A stretch of 37,624 bases of DNA from Saccoglossus kowalevskii (lineage: Eukaryota > Hemichordata > Enteropneusta > Harrimaniidae), in assembly GCF_000003605.2 (NCBI RefSeq), contig NW_003119152.1:1-37624 (forward strand), read 5' to 3'. How positions within the stretch are numbered: position 1 is the stretch's first letter; every line of letters begins with the position of its first letter. The position numbers and the translations under genes are program-made. Of this stretch, positions 1 to 12,114 are shown one piece after another. The notes below the pieces were generated by a model. It did no database searches and had not been told where the DNA came from. It saw nothing but the letters and a program-made list of their open reading frames with translations.

Positions 1-10
1 TACATAAGTA
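1..10. repeat. tail of an upstream family A monomer
   Basis: These ten bases match the end of family A units (TACATAAGTA before the register mark). Confidence 0.85.
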
Positions 11-947
11 TCTTCTAGAATTGACCTATGACCTATACATACTTGGAGTAAGACTACGGTAATTTAACATCAATTTACAAAATATTTATTCACATGTTCG
101 AACTTTTAACTATGGGACGTGTTAATATGATATCACAGGTAACAATCCCGAATGAAACTACCAACTTTGCAATCGCTTTTCACAACTTTGTAAGCAGTTT
201 GTTGTCGACTTTCCGGTGACTGTTGTGATAATCTGCTTATATATGAGGCATTCTTGGAACATTTACTTAATGTTTTCGAAATTTAACTGCGGGGTTGTTA
301 TGATAATGACTTAGGTTATATATACAAGCAACTCCGCCAACATTTGTTTCGTTTTTTCCAACTTTGCACGCTGTTTTCTAACATTTTACAGTCAAGTCAC
401 GTGACCATTTATAAGCTGCTTTCTACTGACTTTTATTAAACTTGTCGACTTTATAACTGCACGTTTCTATAAGCTAACAACTTAGGTCATTTATGCAAAC
501 ACATCTAACAACTTTGCAATAACTTTGCACAACTTTGCAATGACTTTGAACAACTTTGCACGGTGCGTTAACAACTTAAAACCCACTACGTGCCTACAGC
601 ATGAACAACTTGTACTTGAAAATTGGAAGGAATTTCGAAACTTTCCATTAGTTAAAAAAGTTACAAAAATGCCACGATTTTCTGCTATAAATGTTTGACA
701 TCACAGCAAAAAAAGATGTAGAAATGTTGCCGTATATCTTGTCCATGTTTGTAATGAAAACAAAAATCAACAGCTCGTTTGCCCGGGGAATCTCCCATGC
801 AAGTACTAACCACGCCCGAGTGTGCTTTACTTTAAACATTTATCGGTCACCTAACCACACAACTGCATAGATCATTAGAAATTAAGCCGAATTCGAGGAT
901 ATTTCAGGTTTTGGGATGTTTTAAAATCGATATCGTTTACATAAGTA
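11..947. repeat. monomer 1, family A long form (937 bp)
   Basis: Long form, keeping the 16 bases around CTTTTAACTATGGGA. It has CTATAC where other A copies have CTCTAC. It carries the ten-base palindrome GTCACGTGAC at 396-405. The ACTTTG phasing is intact (511, 522, 532, 543, 553). A 63-codon reverse-strand open frame lies at 648-839. Confidence 0.95.
22..34 (-). promoter_or_regulatory. perfect DR1 nuclear-receptor half-site repeat (copy 1 example)
   Basis: The + strand reads TGACCT, A, TGACCT. On the minus strand this is AGGTCA-T-AGGTCA, the textbook DR1 site for RXR, HNF4 and COUP-TF type receptors. The same 13 bases occur at offset 11 in copies 2, 3, 4, 6, 7, 9 and 10 (959, 1877, 2798, 4659, 5580, 7430, 8360). 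Copies 5 and 8 have TTACCT in the first half. Family B has TGACAT in the second half. The sequence match is direct; binding is not shown. Confidence 0.35.
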
Positions 948-1865
948 TCTTCTAGAATTGACCTATGACCTCTACATACTTGGAGTAAGACTACGGTGAT
1001 TTAACATCAATTTACGAAATATTTATTCACATGTTCGACTTGTTAATATGATATCACATGTAACAATTCCGAATGAAACTACCGACTTTGCAATCGCTTT
1101 TCACAACTTTGTAAGCAGTTTGTTGTCGACTTTCCAGTGACTGTTGTGATAATCTGCTTCTATATGAAGCATTCCCGGAACATTTACTTAATGTTTTCGA
1201 AATTTAACTGCGGGGTTTTTATGATAATGACTTAGGTTATATATACAAGCAACTCCGCCAACATTTCTTTCGTTTTTTCCAACTTTGTACGCTGTTTTCT
1301 AACATTTTACAGTCAACTCACGTGAACTTCTAAAAGCTGCTTTCAACTAGATTTTATTAAACTTGTCGACTTTATAACTACACGTTTCTATAAGCCAACA
1401 ACTTAGGTCATTTATGCAAACACATCTAACAACTTTGCAATAACTTTGCACAACTTTGCAATGACTTTGAACAACTTTGCACGGTGCGTTAACAACCTAC
1501 AACCCACTACGTGCCTACAGGATCAACAACTTGTACTTGAAAATTGGAAGGAATTTCGAAACTTTCCATTAGTTAAAAAAGTTACAAAAATGCCACGATT
1601 TTCTGCTAAAATGTTTGACATTACAGGAAAAAAAGATGCAGAAATGTTGCCATGTATCTTTTCCATGTTTGTAATGAAAAAAAAATCAACAGCTCGTTTG
1701 CTCGGGGAATCTTCCATGCAAGTACTAACCACGCCTGATTGTGCTTTACTTTAAACATTTATCGGTCATCTAACCACACAAGTGCACAGATCATTAGAAA
1801 TGAATCCGAATTTCGAGGCTATTTCAGTTTTGGGATGTTTAAAATCGATATCGTTTACATAAGTA
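948..1865. repeat. monomer 2, family A short form (918 bp)
   Basis: Lacks 16 bases, so TTCGA runs straight into CTTGTTAATATG. One base is missing in CTGCTAAAATG compared with CTGCTATAAATG elsewhere. That loss joins two forward frames and makes the 102-codon open frame at 1446-1754. The 3' end has extra changes (AGAAATGAATCC). Confidence 0.95.
1446..1754 (+). other. chance 102-codon open frame, judged not a gene
   Basis: Starts at a TTG inside the ACTTTG block and runs to a TAA. Its first part is simply a translation of the phased repeat (His-Asn-Phe-Ala, Leu-Asn-Asn-Phe-Ala). It stays open because this monomer has lost one base near 1609. In the other A copies the same frame stops at TGA, and in B copies at TAG. 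I see no domain, signal peptide or membrane segment. It is one of the two longest open frames in the window, and a single indel explains it. Confidence 0.8.
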
Positions 1866-2786
1866 TCTTCTAGAATTGACCTATGACCTCTACATACTTG
1901 GAGTAAGACTACGGTGATTTAACATCAATTTACGAAATATTTATTCACATGTTCGACTTGTTAATATGATATCACATGTAACAATCCGGAATGAAACTAC
2001 CAACTTTGCAATCGCTTTTCACAACTTTGTAAGCAGTTTGTTGTCGACTTTCCGGTGACTGTTGTGATAATCTGCTTATATATGAGGCATTCTCGGAACA
2101 TTTACTTAATGTTTTCGAAATTTAACTGCGGAGTTGTTATGAAAATGACTTAGGTTATATATATAAGCAACTCTGCCAACATTTCTTTCGTTTTTTCCAA
2201 CTTTGCACGCTGTTTTCTAACATTTTACAGTCAACTTACGTGACCATCTATAAGCTGCTTTCAACTGACTTTTATTAAACTTGTCGACTTTATAACTGCG
2301 CGTTTCTATAAGCCAACAACTTAGGTCATTTATGCAAACACATCTAACAACTTTGCAATAACTTTGCACAACTTTGCAATGACTTTGAACAACTTTGCAC
2401 GGTGCGTTAACAACTTAAAACCCACTACGTGTCTACAGCCTCAACAACTTGTACTTGAAAATTGGAAGGAATTTCGAAACTTTCCATTAGTTAAAAAAAA
2501 TACAAAAATGCCACGATTTTCTGCTATAAATGTTTGACATCACAGGAAAAATAGATGCAGAAATGTTGCCGAATATCTTTTCCATGTTTGTAATGAAAAA
2601 AAAAACCAACAGCTCGTTTGCTCGGGGAATCTCCCATGCAAGTATTAACCATTCCCGAGTGTGCTTTACTTTAAACATTTATCGGTCACCTAACCACACA
2701 ACAGCATAGATCATTAGAAATTAAGGCGAATTCGAGGCTATTTCAGGTTTTGGGATGTTTTAAAATCGATATCGTTTACATAAGTA
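1866..2786. repeat. monomer 3, family A short form (921 bp)
   Basis: Shares the 16-base deletion with copy 2. Private changes include CGGAGTTGTTATGAAAATG and CAACTCTGCC. The reverse open frame at 2487-2678 is the copy 1 frame with a few substitutions. Confidence 0.95.
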
Positions 2787-3720
2787 TCTTCTAGAATTGA
2801 CCTATGACCTCTACATACTTGGAGTAAGACTACGGTAATTTAACATCAATTTACGAAATATTTATTCACATTTTCGAACTTTTAACTATGGGAGGTGTTA
2901 ATATGATATCACATGTAACAATCCCGAATGAAACTACCAACTTTGCAATCGCTTTTCACAACTTTGTAAGCAGTTTGTTGTCGACTTTCCGGTGACTGTT
3001 GTGATAATCTGCTTATATATGAGGCATTCTCGGAACATTTACTTAATGTTTTCGAAATTTAGCTGCGGGGTTGTTATGATAATGACTTAGGTTATATATA
3101 CAAGCAACTCCGCCAACATTTCTTTCGTTTTTTCCAACTTTGCACGCTATTTTCTAACATTTTACAGTCAAGTCACGTGACCACTTATAAGCTGCTTTCA
3201 ACTGGCTTTTATTAAACTTGTCGACTTTATAACTGCGCGTTTCTATAAGCCAACAACTTAGTCATTTATGCAAACACATCTAACAACTTTGCAATAACTT
3301 TGCACAACTTTGCATGACTTTGAACAACTTTGCTCGGTGCGTTAACAACTTAAAACCCACTACGTGCCTACAGCCTCAACAACTTGTACTTGAAAATTGG
3401 AAGGAATTTCGAAACTTTCCATTAGTTAAAAAAGATACAAAAATGCCACGATTTTCTGCTATAAATGTTTGACATCACAGGAAAAATAGATGCAGAAATG
3501 TTGCCGAATATCTTTTCCATGTTTGTAATGAAAAAAAAACCAACAGCTCGTTTGCTCGGGGAATTTCCCATGCAAGTACTAACCACGCCCGAGTGTGCTT
3601 TACTTTAAACATTTATCGGTCACCTAACCACACAACAGCATAGATCATTAGAAATTAAGGCGAATTCGAGGCTATTTCAGGTTTTGGGATGTTTTAAAAT
3701 CGATATTTTTAACATAAGTA
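2787..3720. repeat. monomer 4, family A long form (934 bp)
   Basis: Long form with GGGAGGTG where copy 1 has GGGACGTG. One A is missing inside the phased block (GCATGACTTTG near 3314), which shifts the helical phase by one base. A G is also missing from the AGGTCA half-site (CTTAGTCATT). The GTCACGTGAC palindrome is at 3172-3181. Confidence 0.95.
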
Positions 3721-4647
3721 TCTTCTAGAATTTACCTATGACCTCTACATACTTGGAGTAAGACTACGGTAATTTAACATCAATTTACGAAATATTTATT
3801 CACATGTTCGAACTTTTAACTATGGGACGTGTTAATATGATATCACATATAACAATCCCGAATGAAACTACCAACTTTGCAATCGCTTTTCACAACTTTG
3901 TAAGCAGTTTGTTGTCGACTTTCCAGTGACTGTTGTGATAATCTTCTTCTATATGAGGCATTCCCGGAACATTTACTTAATGTTTTCGAAATTTAACTGC
4001 GGGGTTGTTATGATAATGACTTAGGTTATATATACAAGCAACTCCGCCAACATTTCTTTCGTTTTTTCCAACTTTGCACGCTGTTTTCTAACATTTTACA
4101 GTCAACGCACGTGAACTTCTAAAAGCTGCTTTCAACTAGCTTTTATTAAACTTGTCGACTTTATAACTGCACGTTTCTATAAGCCAACAACTTAGGTCAT
4201 TTATGCAAACACATCTAACAACTTTGCAATAACTTTGCACAACTTTGCAATGACTTTGAACAACTTGGCACGGTGCGTTAACAACATAAAACCCACTACG
4301 TGCCGACAGCATCAACAACTTGTACTTGAAAATTGGAAGGAATTTCGAAACTTTCCATTAGTTACAAAAATGCCACGATTTTCTGCTATAAATATTTGAC
4401 ATCACATCAAAAAAAGATGCAGAAATGTTGCCGTATAACTTTTCCATGTTTGTAATGAAAAAAAAACCAACAGCTCGTTTGCTCGGGGAATCTCCCATGC
4501 AAGTACTAACCACGCCCGAGTGTGCTTTACTTTAAACATTTATCGGTCACCTAACCACAAAACAGCATAGATCATTAGAAATTAAAGCGAATTCGAGGCT
4601 ATTTCAGGTTTTGGGATGTTTTAAAATCGATATCGTTTACATAAGTA
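3721..4647. repeat. monomer 5, family A long form (927 bp)
   Basis: Long form, but nine bases are missing in CATTAGTTACAAAAATG, where other copies have CATTAGTTAAAAAAGTTAC. The first DR1 half-site is altered to TTACCT. Its 3' end (AACAGCATAGATCATTAG, then AAAGCG) is shared with copy 6. Confidence 0.95.
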
Positions 4648-5568
4648 TCTTCTAGAATTGACCTATGACCTCTACATACTTGGAGTAAGTCTACGGTGAT
4701 TTAACATCAATTTACGAAATATTTATTCACATGTTCGACTTGTTAATATGATATCACATGTAACAATTCCGAATGAAACTACCAACTTTGCAATCGCTTT
4801 TCACAACTTTGTAAGCAGTTTGTTGTCGACTTTCCAGTGACTGTTGTGATAATCTTCTTCTATATGAGGCATTCCCGGAACATTTACTTAATGTTTTCGA
4901 AATTTAACTGCGGGGTTGTTATGATAATGACTTAGGTTATATATACAAGCAACTCCGCCAACATTTCTTTCGTTTTTTCCAACTTTGCACGCTGTTTTCT
5001 AACATTTTACAGTCAAGTCACGTGACCATATATAAGCTGCTTTCAACTGGCTTTTATTAAACTTGTCGACTTTATAACTGCGCGTTTCTATAAGCCAACA
5101 ACTTAGGTCATTTATGCAAACACATCTAACAACTTTGCAATAACTTTGCACAACTTTGCAATGACTTTGAACAACTTTGCACGGTGCGTTAACAACTTAA
5201 AACCCACTACGTGCCGACAGCATCAACAACTTGTACTTGAAAATTGGAAGGAATTTCGAAACTTTCCATTAGTTAAAAAAGTTACAAAAATGCCACGATT
5301 TTCTGCTATAAATATTTGACATCACAGCAAAAAAAGATGCAGAAATGTTGCCGTATAACTTTTCCATGTTTGTAATGAAAAAAAAAACCAACAGCTCGTT
5401 TGCTCGGGGAATCTCCCATGCAAGTACTAACCACGCCCGAGTGTGCTTTACTTTAAACATTTATCGGTCACCTAACCACAAAACAGCATAGATCATTAGA
5501 AATTAAAGCGAATTCGAGGCTATTTCAGGTTTTGGGATGTTTTAAAATCGATATCGTTTACATAAGTA
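4648..5568. repeat. monomer 6, family A short form (921 bp)
   Basis: Has the 16-base deletion. GTAAGTCTACGG near its start is shared only with copy 7, while its 3' half matches copy 5. This is the pattern left by a unit-length duplication out of register with the chosen boundary. The GTCACGTGAC palindrome is at 5017-5026. Confidence 0.95.
5269..5460 (-). other. recurring 63-codon reverse open frame of family A, judged not a gene
   Basis: Representative of the minus-strand frames also seen at 648-839 and 2487-2678, with a related 64-codon version in B-type sequence at 8989-9183 and 33430-33624. It crosses the variable A-run, seen here as a run of Phe codons, and is lost when that run changes length. 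There is no recognisable domain. Its recurrence is explained by the repetition of the DNA. Confidence 0.75.
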
Positions 5569-6488
5569 TCTTCTAGAATTGACCTATGACCTCTACATAC
5601 TTGGAGTAAGTCTACGGTGATTTAACATCAATTTACGAAATATTTATTCACATGTTCGACTTGTTAATATGATATCACATGTAACAATTCCGAATGAAAC
5701 TACCAACTTTGCAATCGCTTTTCACAACTTTGTAAGCAGTTTGTTGTCGACTTTCCGGTGACTGTTGTGATAATCTGGTTATATATGAGGCATTCTCGGA
5801 ACATTTACTTAATGTTTTCGAAATTTAGCTGCGGGCTTGTTATGATAATGACTTAGGTTATATATACAAGCAACTCCGCCAACATTTCTTTCGTTTTTTC
5901 CAACTTTGCACGCTGTTTTCTAACATTTTACAGTCAAGTCAAGTGACCATTTATAAGCTGCTTTCAACTGGCTTTTATTAAACTTGTCGACTTTGTAACT
6001 GCGCGTTTCTATAAGCCAACAACTTAGGTCATTTATGCAAACACATCTAACAACTTTGCAATAACTTTGCACAACTTTGCAATGACTTTGAACAACTTTG
6101 CACGGTGCGTTAACAACTTAAAACCCACTACGTGCCTACAGCATCAACAACTTGTACTTGAAAATTGGAAGGAATTTCGAAACTTTCCATTAGTTAAAAA
6201 AGTTACAAAAATGCCACGCTTTTCTGCTATAAATGTTTGACATCACAGGAAAAATAGATGCAGAAATGTTGCCGAATATCTTTTCCATGTTTGTAATGAA
6301 AAAAAAATCAACAGCTCGTTTGCTCGGGGAATCTTCCATGCAAGTACTAACCACGCCCGAGTGTGCTTTACTTTAAACATTTATCGGTCACCTAACCACA
6401 CAACAGCATAGATCATTAGAAATTAAGCTGAATTCGAGGCTATTTCAGGTTTTGGGATGTTTTAAAATCGATATCGTTTACATAAGTA
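5569..6488. repeat. monomer 7, family A short form (920 bp)
   Basis: Shares GTAAGTCT with copy 6. The E-box is lost (GTCAAGTGACC). AATCTGGTTATA anticipates the A' copies that follow, and GCGGGCTTG is private. Confidence 0.95.
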
Positions 6489-7418
6489 TCTTCTAGAATT
6501 TACCTATGACCTCTACATACTTGGAGTAAGACTACGGTAATTTAACATCAATTTACGAAATATTTATTCACATGTTCAAACTTTTAACCACGGGACTTGT
6601 TAATATGATATCACATGTAACAATCCCGAATGAGACTACCAACTTTGAAATCGCTTTTCATAACTTTGTAAGCAGTTTGTTGTCGACTTTTCGGTGACTG
6701 TTGTGATAATCTGGTTATATATGAGGCATTCTCGGAATATTTACTCAATGTTTTAGACATTTAACTGCGGGGTTGTCATGATAATGACTTAGGTTATATA
6801 TATACAAGCAACTCCGCCAAAATTTCTTTCGTTTTTTTACAACATTGCACGCTATTTTCTAATATTTTACAGTCAACTCACGTGACCATCTATAAGCTGC
6901 TTTCAACTGGCTTTTAATAAACTTGTCGACTTTACAACTGCGCGTTTCTATAAGCCAACAACTTAGGTCATTTATACAAGTACATCTACAAACTTTGCAA
7001 TAACTTTGCACAACTTTGCAATGACTTTGAACAATTTTGCACGGTGCGTTAACAACTTAAAACCCACTGCGTGCCGACACCATCAACAACTTGTACTTGA
7101 ATATTAGAAGGAATTTCGAAACTTTTCTTTAGTTCAAAAAGTTACAAAAATTCCACGATTTTCTGCTATAAATGTTTGACATCGCAGGAAGAAAAAATGC
7201 TGAAATGTTGCCGAATATCTTTTCCATGTTTGTAATGAAAAAATAAATTCAACAGCTCGTTTACTCGGGGAGTCTCCCATGCAAGTACGATTGTGCTTTA
7301 CTTTAAACATTTATCGGTCACCTAACCACACAACTGCATAGATCATTTGAAATTAAGCAGAATTAGAGGCTATTTCAGGTTTTGGGATGTTTTAAAATCG
7401 ATATTGTTTACACAAGTA
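6489..7418. repeat. monomer 8, family A' (930 bp)
   Basis: First of three closely related A' units, marked by TTCAAACTTTTAACCACGGG, AAAATTTCTTTCG and TATACAAGTACATC. Eleven bases (TAACCACGCCC) are missing at the 7288/7289 junction. The first DR1 half-site is TTACCT. Confidence 0.95.
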
Positions 7419-8348
7419 TCTTCTAGAATTGACCTATGACCTCTGCATACTTGGAGTAAGACTACGGTAATTTAACATCAATTTACGATATATTTATTCA
7501 CATGTTCAAACTTTTAACCACGGGACTTGTTAATATGATATCACCGGTAACAATCCCGAATGAGACTACCAACTTTGAAATCGCTTTTCATAACTTTGTA
7601 AGCAGTTTGTTGTCGACTTTTCGGTGACTGTTGTGATAATCTGGTTATATATGAGGCATTCTCGGAATATTTACTCAATGTTTTAGACATTTAACTGCGG
7701 GGTTGTCATGATAATGACTTAGGTTATATATATACAAGCAACTCCGCCAAAATTTCTTTCGTTTTTTTACAACTTTGCACGCTATTTTCTAATATTTTAC
7801 AGTCAACTCACGTGACCATCTATAAGCTGCTTTCAACTGGCTTTTAATAAACTTGTCGACTTTACAACTGCGCGTTTCTATAAGCCAACAACTTAGGTCA
7901 TTTATACAAGTACATCTACAAACTTTGCAATAACTTTGCACAACTTTGCAATGACTTTGAACAATTTTGCACGGTGCGTTAACAACTTAAAACCCACTGC
8001 GTGCCGACACCATCAACAACTTGTACTTGAATATTAGAATGAATTTCGAAACTTTTCTTTAGTTCAAAAAGTTACAAAAATTCCACGATTTTCTGCTATA
8101 AATGTTTGACATCGCAGGAAGAAAAAATGCTGAAATGTTGCCGAATATCTTTTCCATGTTTGTAATGAAAAAATAAATTCAACAGCTCGTTTACTCGGGG
8201 AGTCTCCCATGCAAGTACGATTGTGCTTTACTTTAAACATTTATCGGTCACCTAACCACACAACTGCATAGATCATTTGAAATTAAGCAGAATTAGAGGC
8301 TATTTCAGGTTTTGGGATGTTTTAAAATCGATATTGTTTACACAAGTA
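7419..8348. repeat. monomer 9, family A' (930 bp)
   Basis: Differs from copy 8 at only a handful of sites (CTCTGCATAC, TACGATATAT, TCACCGGTAAC, TTAGAATGAA). It has the same 11-base deletion at 8218/8219. Bases 7419-7998 appear identical to 8349-8928. Confidence 0.95.
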
Positions 8349-9291
8349 TCTTCTAGAATTGACCTATGACCTCTGCATACTTGGAGTAAGACTACGGTAA
8401 TTTAACATCAATTTACGATATATTTATTCACATGTTCAAACTTTTAACCACGGGACTTGTTAATATGATATCACCGGTAACAATCCCGAATGAGACTACC
8501 AACTTTGAAATCGCTTTTCATAACTTTGTAAGCAGTTTGTTGTCGACTTTTCGGTGACTGTTGTGATAATCTGGTTATATATGAGGCATTCTCGGAATAT
8601 TTACTCAATGTTTTAGACATTTAACTGCGGGGTTGTCATGATAATGACTTAGGTTATATATATACAAGCAACTCCGCCAAAATTTCTTTCGTTTTTTTAC
8701 AACTTTGCACGCTATTTTCTAATATTTTACAGTCAACTCACGTGACCATCTATAAGCTGCTTTCAACTGGCTTTTAATAAACTTGTCGACTTTACAACTG
8801 CGCGTTTCTATAAGCCAACAACTTAGGTCATTTATACAAGTACATCTACAAACTTTGCAATAACTTTGCACAACTTTGCAATGACTTTGAACAATTTTGC
8901 ACGGTGCGTTAACAACTTAAAACCCACTACGTGCTGACAGCATCAACAACTTGTACTTGAAAATTAGAAGGAATTTCGAAACTTTCCATTAGTTAAAAAA
9001 GTTACAAAAATGCCACGATTTTCTACAATAAATGATTGACATCACAGGAAGAAAAATGCAGAAATGTTGAAGTATATCTTTTCCATGTCTGTGATGAAAA
9101 AAAAAAAAAATCAACAGCTCGTTTACTCGGGGAGTCTCCCGTGCAAATACTAACCACGCCCGATTGTGCTTTACTTTAAACATTCATCGGTCACCTAACC
9201 ACACAACTGCATAGAAAACATGCAATTATTTCGAATTATAGGCTATTTCAGGTTTTGAGATGTTTTATAATCGATATCGTCTACGCAAATA
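8349..9291. repeat. monomer 10, A'/B chimera (943 bp)
   Basis: The first ~580 bases match copy 9 exactly as far as I can read. The last A'-specific base is the T of ACAATTTTGC at 8895. From 8929 the sequence is family B: CACTACGTGCTGACAG, then ACAATAAATGATTGAC, then TTTTGAGATG. The switch falls just after the ACTTTG block. The A-run near 9097-9110 is 14 long. Confidence 0.95.
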
Positions 9292-10230
9292 TCTTCTAGA
9301 ATTGACCTATGACATCTACATACTTGGAGTAAGACTACGGTAATTTAACATAAATTAACGAAATCTTTATTCACATTTTCGAACTTTTAACTATGGGACT
9401 TGTTAATATGATATCACAGGTAACAATCCCGAATGAAAATACCAAGTTTGCAATCGCTTTTCACAACTTTGTAAGCAGATTGTAGTCGACTTTTTGGTTG
9501 ACTGTTGTGACAATATGCTTACATATGAGGCATTCTCCGAACATTTACTTAATATTTTCGACATTTAACTTCGGGGTTTTCATGATAATGACTTAGGTTA
9601 TATATACAAGCAACTCCGCCAACATTTCTTTCGTTTTTCCAACTTTGCACGCTGTTTTCTAACATTTTACAGTCAACTCACGTGAACATCTATAAGCTGC
9701 TTTCAAATGGCTTTTATTAAACTTGTCGACTTTAGAACTGCGCGTTTCTATAAGCCAACAACTTAGGTCATTTATGCAAATACATCTACCAACTTTGCAA
9801 TAACTTTGCACAACTTTGCAATGACTTTGAACAACTTTGCACGGTGCGTTAACAACTTAAAACCCACTACGTGCCGACAGCATCAACAACTTGTACTTGA
9901 AAATTAGAAGGAATTTCGAAACTTTCCATTAGTTAAAAAAGTTACAAAAATGCCACGATTTTCTACAATAAATGATTGACATCACAGGAAGAAAAATGCA
10001 GAAATGTTGAAGTATATCTTTTCCATGTCTGTGATGAAACACAAAAAAATCAACAGCTCGTTTACTCAGGGAGTCTCCCATGCAAGTACTAACCACGCCC
10101 GATTGCGCTTTACCTCAAACATTCATCGGTCACCTAACCACACAACTGCATAGAAAACATGCAATTCGGTCGAATTCCCGGCTATTTCAGGTTTTGAGAT
10201 GTTTTAAAATCGATATCGCCTACGCAAATA
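9292..10230. repeat. monomer 11, family B (939 bp)
   Basis: First full B unit. It shows the CTTTATT / TTCGAAC / GTTAATATG combination, called variant a here. Private or rare changes are ACCAAGTTTGC (shared with copies 31 and 33), GCAGATTGTAG and ACAATATGC. Confidence 0.95.
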
Positions 10231-11172
10231 TCTTCTTGAATTGACCTATGACATCTACATACTTGGAGTAAGACTACGGTAATTTAACATCAATTAACGA
10301 AATCTTTATTCACATTTTCGAACTTTTAACTATGGGACTTGTTAATATGATATCACAGGTAACAATCCCGAATGAAAATACCAACTTTGCAATCGCTTTT
10401 CACAACTTTGTAAGCAGTTTGTAGTCGACTTTTTGGTTGACTGTTGTGACAATCTGCTTACATATGAGGCATTCTCGGAACATTTACTTAATATTTTCGA
10501 CATTTAACTGCGGGGTTGTCATGATAATGACTTAGGTTATATATACAAGCAACTCCGCCAACATTTCTTTCGTTTTTTCCAACTTTGCACGCTGTTTTCT
10601 AACATTTTACAGTCAACTCACGTGAACATCTATAAGCTGCTTTCAAATGGCTTTTATTAAACTTGTCGACTTTAGAACTGCGCGTTTCTATAAGCCAACA
10701 ACTTAGGTCATTTATGCAAATACATCTACCAACTTTGCAATAACTTTGCACAACTTTGCAATGACTTTGAACAACTTTGCACGGTGCGTTAACAACTTAA
10801 ATCCCACTACGTGCCGACAGCATCAACAACTTGTACTTGAAAATTAGAAGGAATTTCGAAACTTTCCATTAGTTAAAAAAGTTACAAAAATGCCACGATA
10901 TTCTACAATAAATGATTGACATCACAGGAAGAAAAATGCAGAAATGTTGAAGTATATCTTGTCCATGTCTGTGATGAAACAAAAAAGAAATTCAACAGCT
11001 CGTTTACTCAGGGAGTCTCCCATGCAAGTACTAACCACACCTGATTGCGCTTTACCTCAAACATTCATCGGTCACCTAACCACACAACTGCATAGAAAAC
11101 ATGCAATTAGGCCGAATTCCCTGCTATTTCAGGTTTTGAGATGTTTTAAAATCGATATCGCCTACGCAAATA
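10231..11172. repeat. monomer 12, family B variant a (942 bp)
   Basis: Begins TCTTCTTGAA, a change in the register mark. It otherwise carries the variant a bases (CTTTATT, TTCGAAC, CCCGAATG). Its 3' end carries GAAACAAAAAAGAAATTC, which continues through copies 13-15. Confidence 0.95.
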
Positions 11173-12114
11173 TCTTCTAGAATTGACCTATGACATCTAC
11201 ATACTTGGAGTAAGATTACGGTAATTTAACATCAATTAACGAAATATTTATTCACATTTTCGAGCTTTTAACTATGGGACTTGTTAAAATGATATCACAG
11301 GTAACAATCCCAAATGAAAATACCAACTTTGCAATCGCTTTTCACAACTGTGTAAGCAGTTTGTAGTCGACTTTTTGGTTGACTGTTGTGACAATCTGCT
11401 TACATATGAGGCATTCTCGGCACATTTACTTAATATTTTCGACATTTAACTTCGGGGTTGTCATGATAATGACTTAGGTTATATATACAAGCAACTCCGC
11501 CAACATTTCTTTCGTTTTTTCCAACTTTGCACGCTGTTTTCTAACATTTTACAGTCAACTCACGTGAACATATATAAGCTGCTTTCAAATGGCTTTTATT
11601 ACACTTGTCGACTTTAGAACTGCGCGTTTCTATAAGCCAACAACTTAGGTCATTTATGCAAATACATCTACCAACTTTGCAATAACTTTGCACAACTTTG
11701 CAATGACTTTGAACAACTTTGCACGGTGCGTTAACAACTTAAAACCCACTACGTTCCAACAGCATCAACAACTTGTACTTGAAAATTAGAAGGAATTTCG
11801 AAACTTTCCATTAGTTAAAAAAGTTACAAAAATGCCACGATTTTCTACAATAAATGATTGACATCAAAGGAAGAAAAATGCAGAAATGTTGAAGTATATC
11901 TTTTCCATGTCTGTGATGAAACAAAAAAGAAATTCAACAGCTCGTTTACTCAGGGAGTCTCCCATGCAAATTCTAACCACGCCTGATTGCGCTTTACCTC
12001 AAACATTCATCGGTCACCTAACCACACAACTGCATAGAAAACATGCAATTAGGCCGAATTCCAAGCTATTTCAGGTTTTGAGATGTTTTAAAATCGATAT
12101 CGCCTACGCAAATA
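11173..12114. repeat. monomer 13, family B variant b (942 bp)
   Basis: Variant b (ATTTATT, TTCGAGC, GTTAAAATG, CCCAAATG). ACAACTGTGTAAG is shared with copy 14. TTACACTTGTCG and ACATCAAAGG are shared with copies 14 and 15, marking a local amplification. Confidence 0.95.

Noticed and set aside
648-839. Reverse-strand 63-codon frames as genes
   Set aside because: They recur only because the DNA repeats, cross the variable A-run and are absent in many copies.
10944-11180. The forward 78-codon open frame and its many relatives as a tandem gene family
   Set aside because: Frame depends on homopolymer length, starts are often TTG, substitutions are frequently amino-acid changing, and no domain or gene context is visible.
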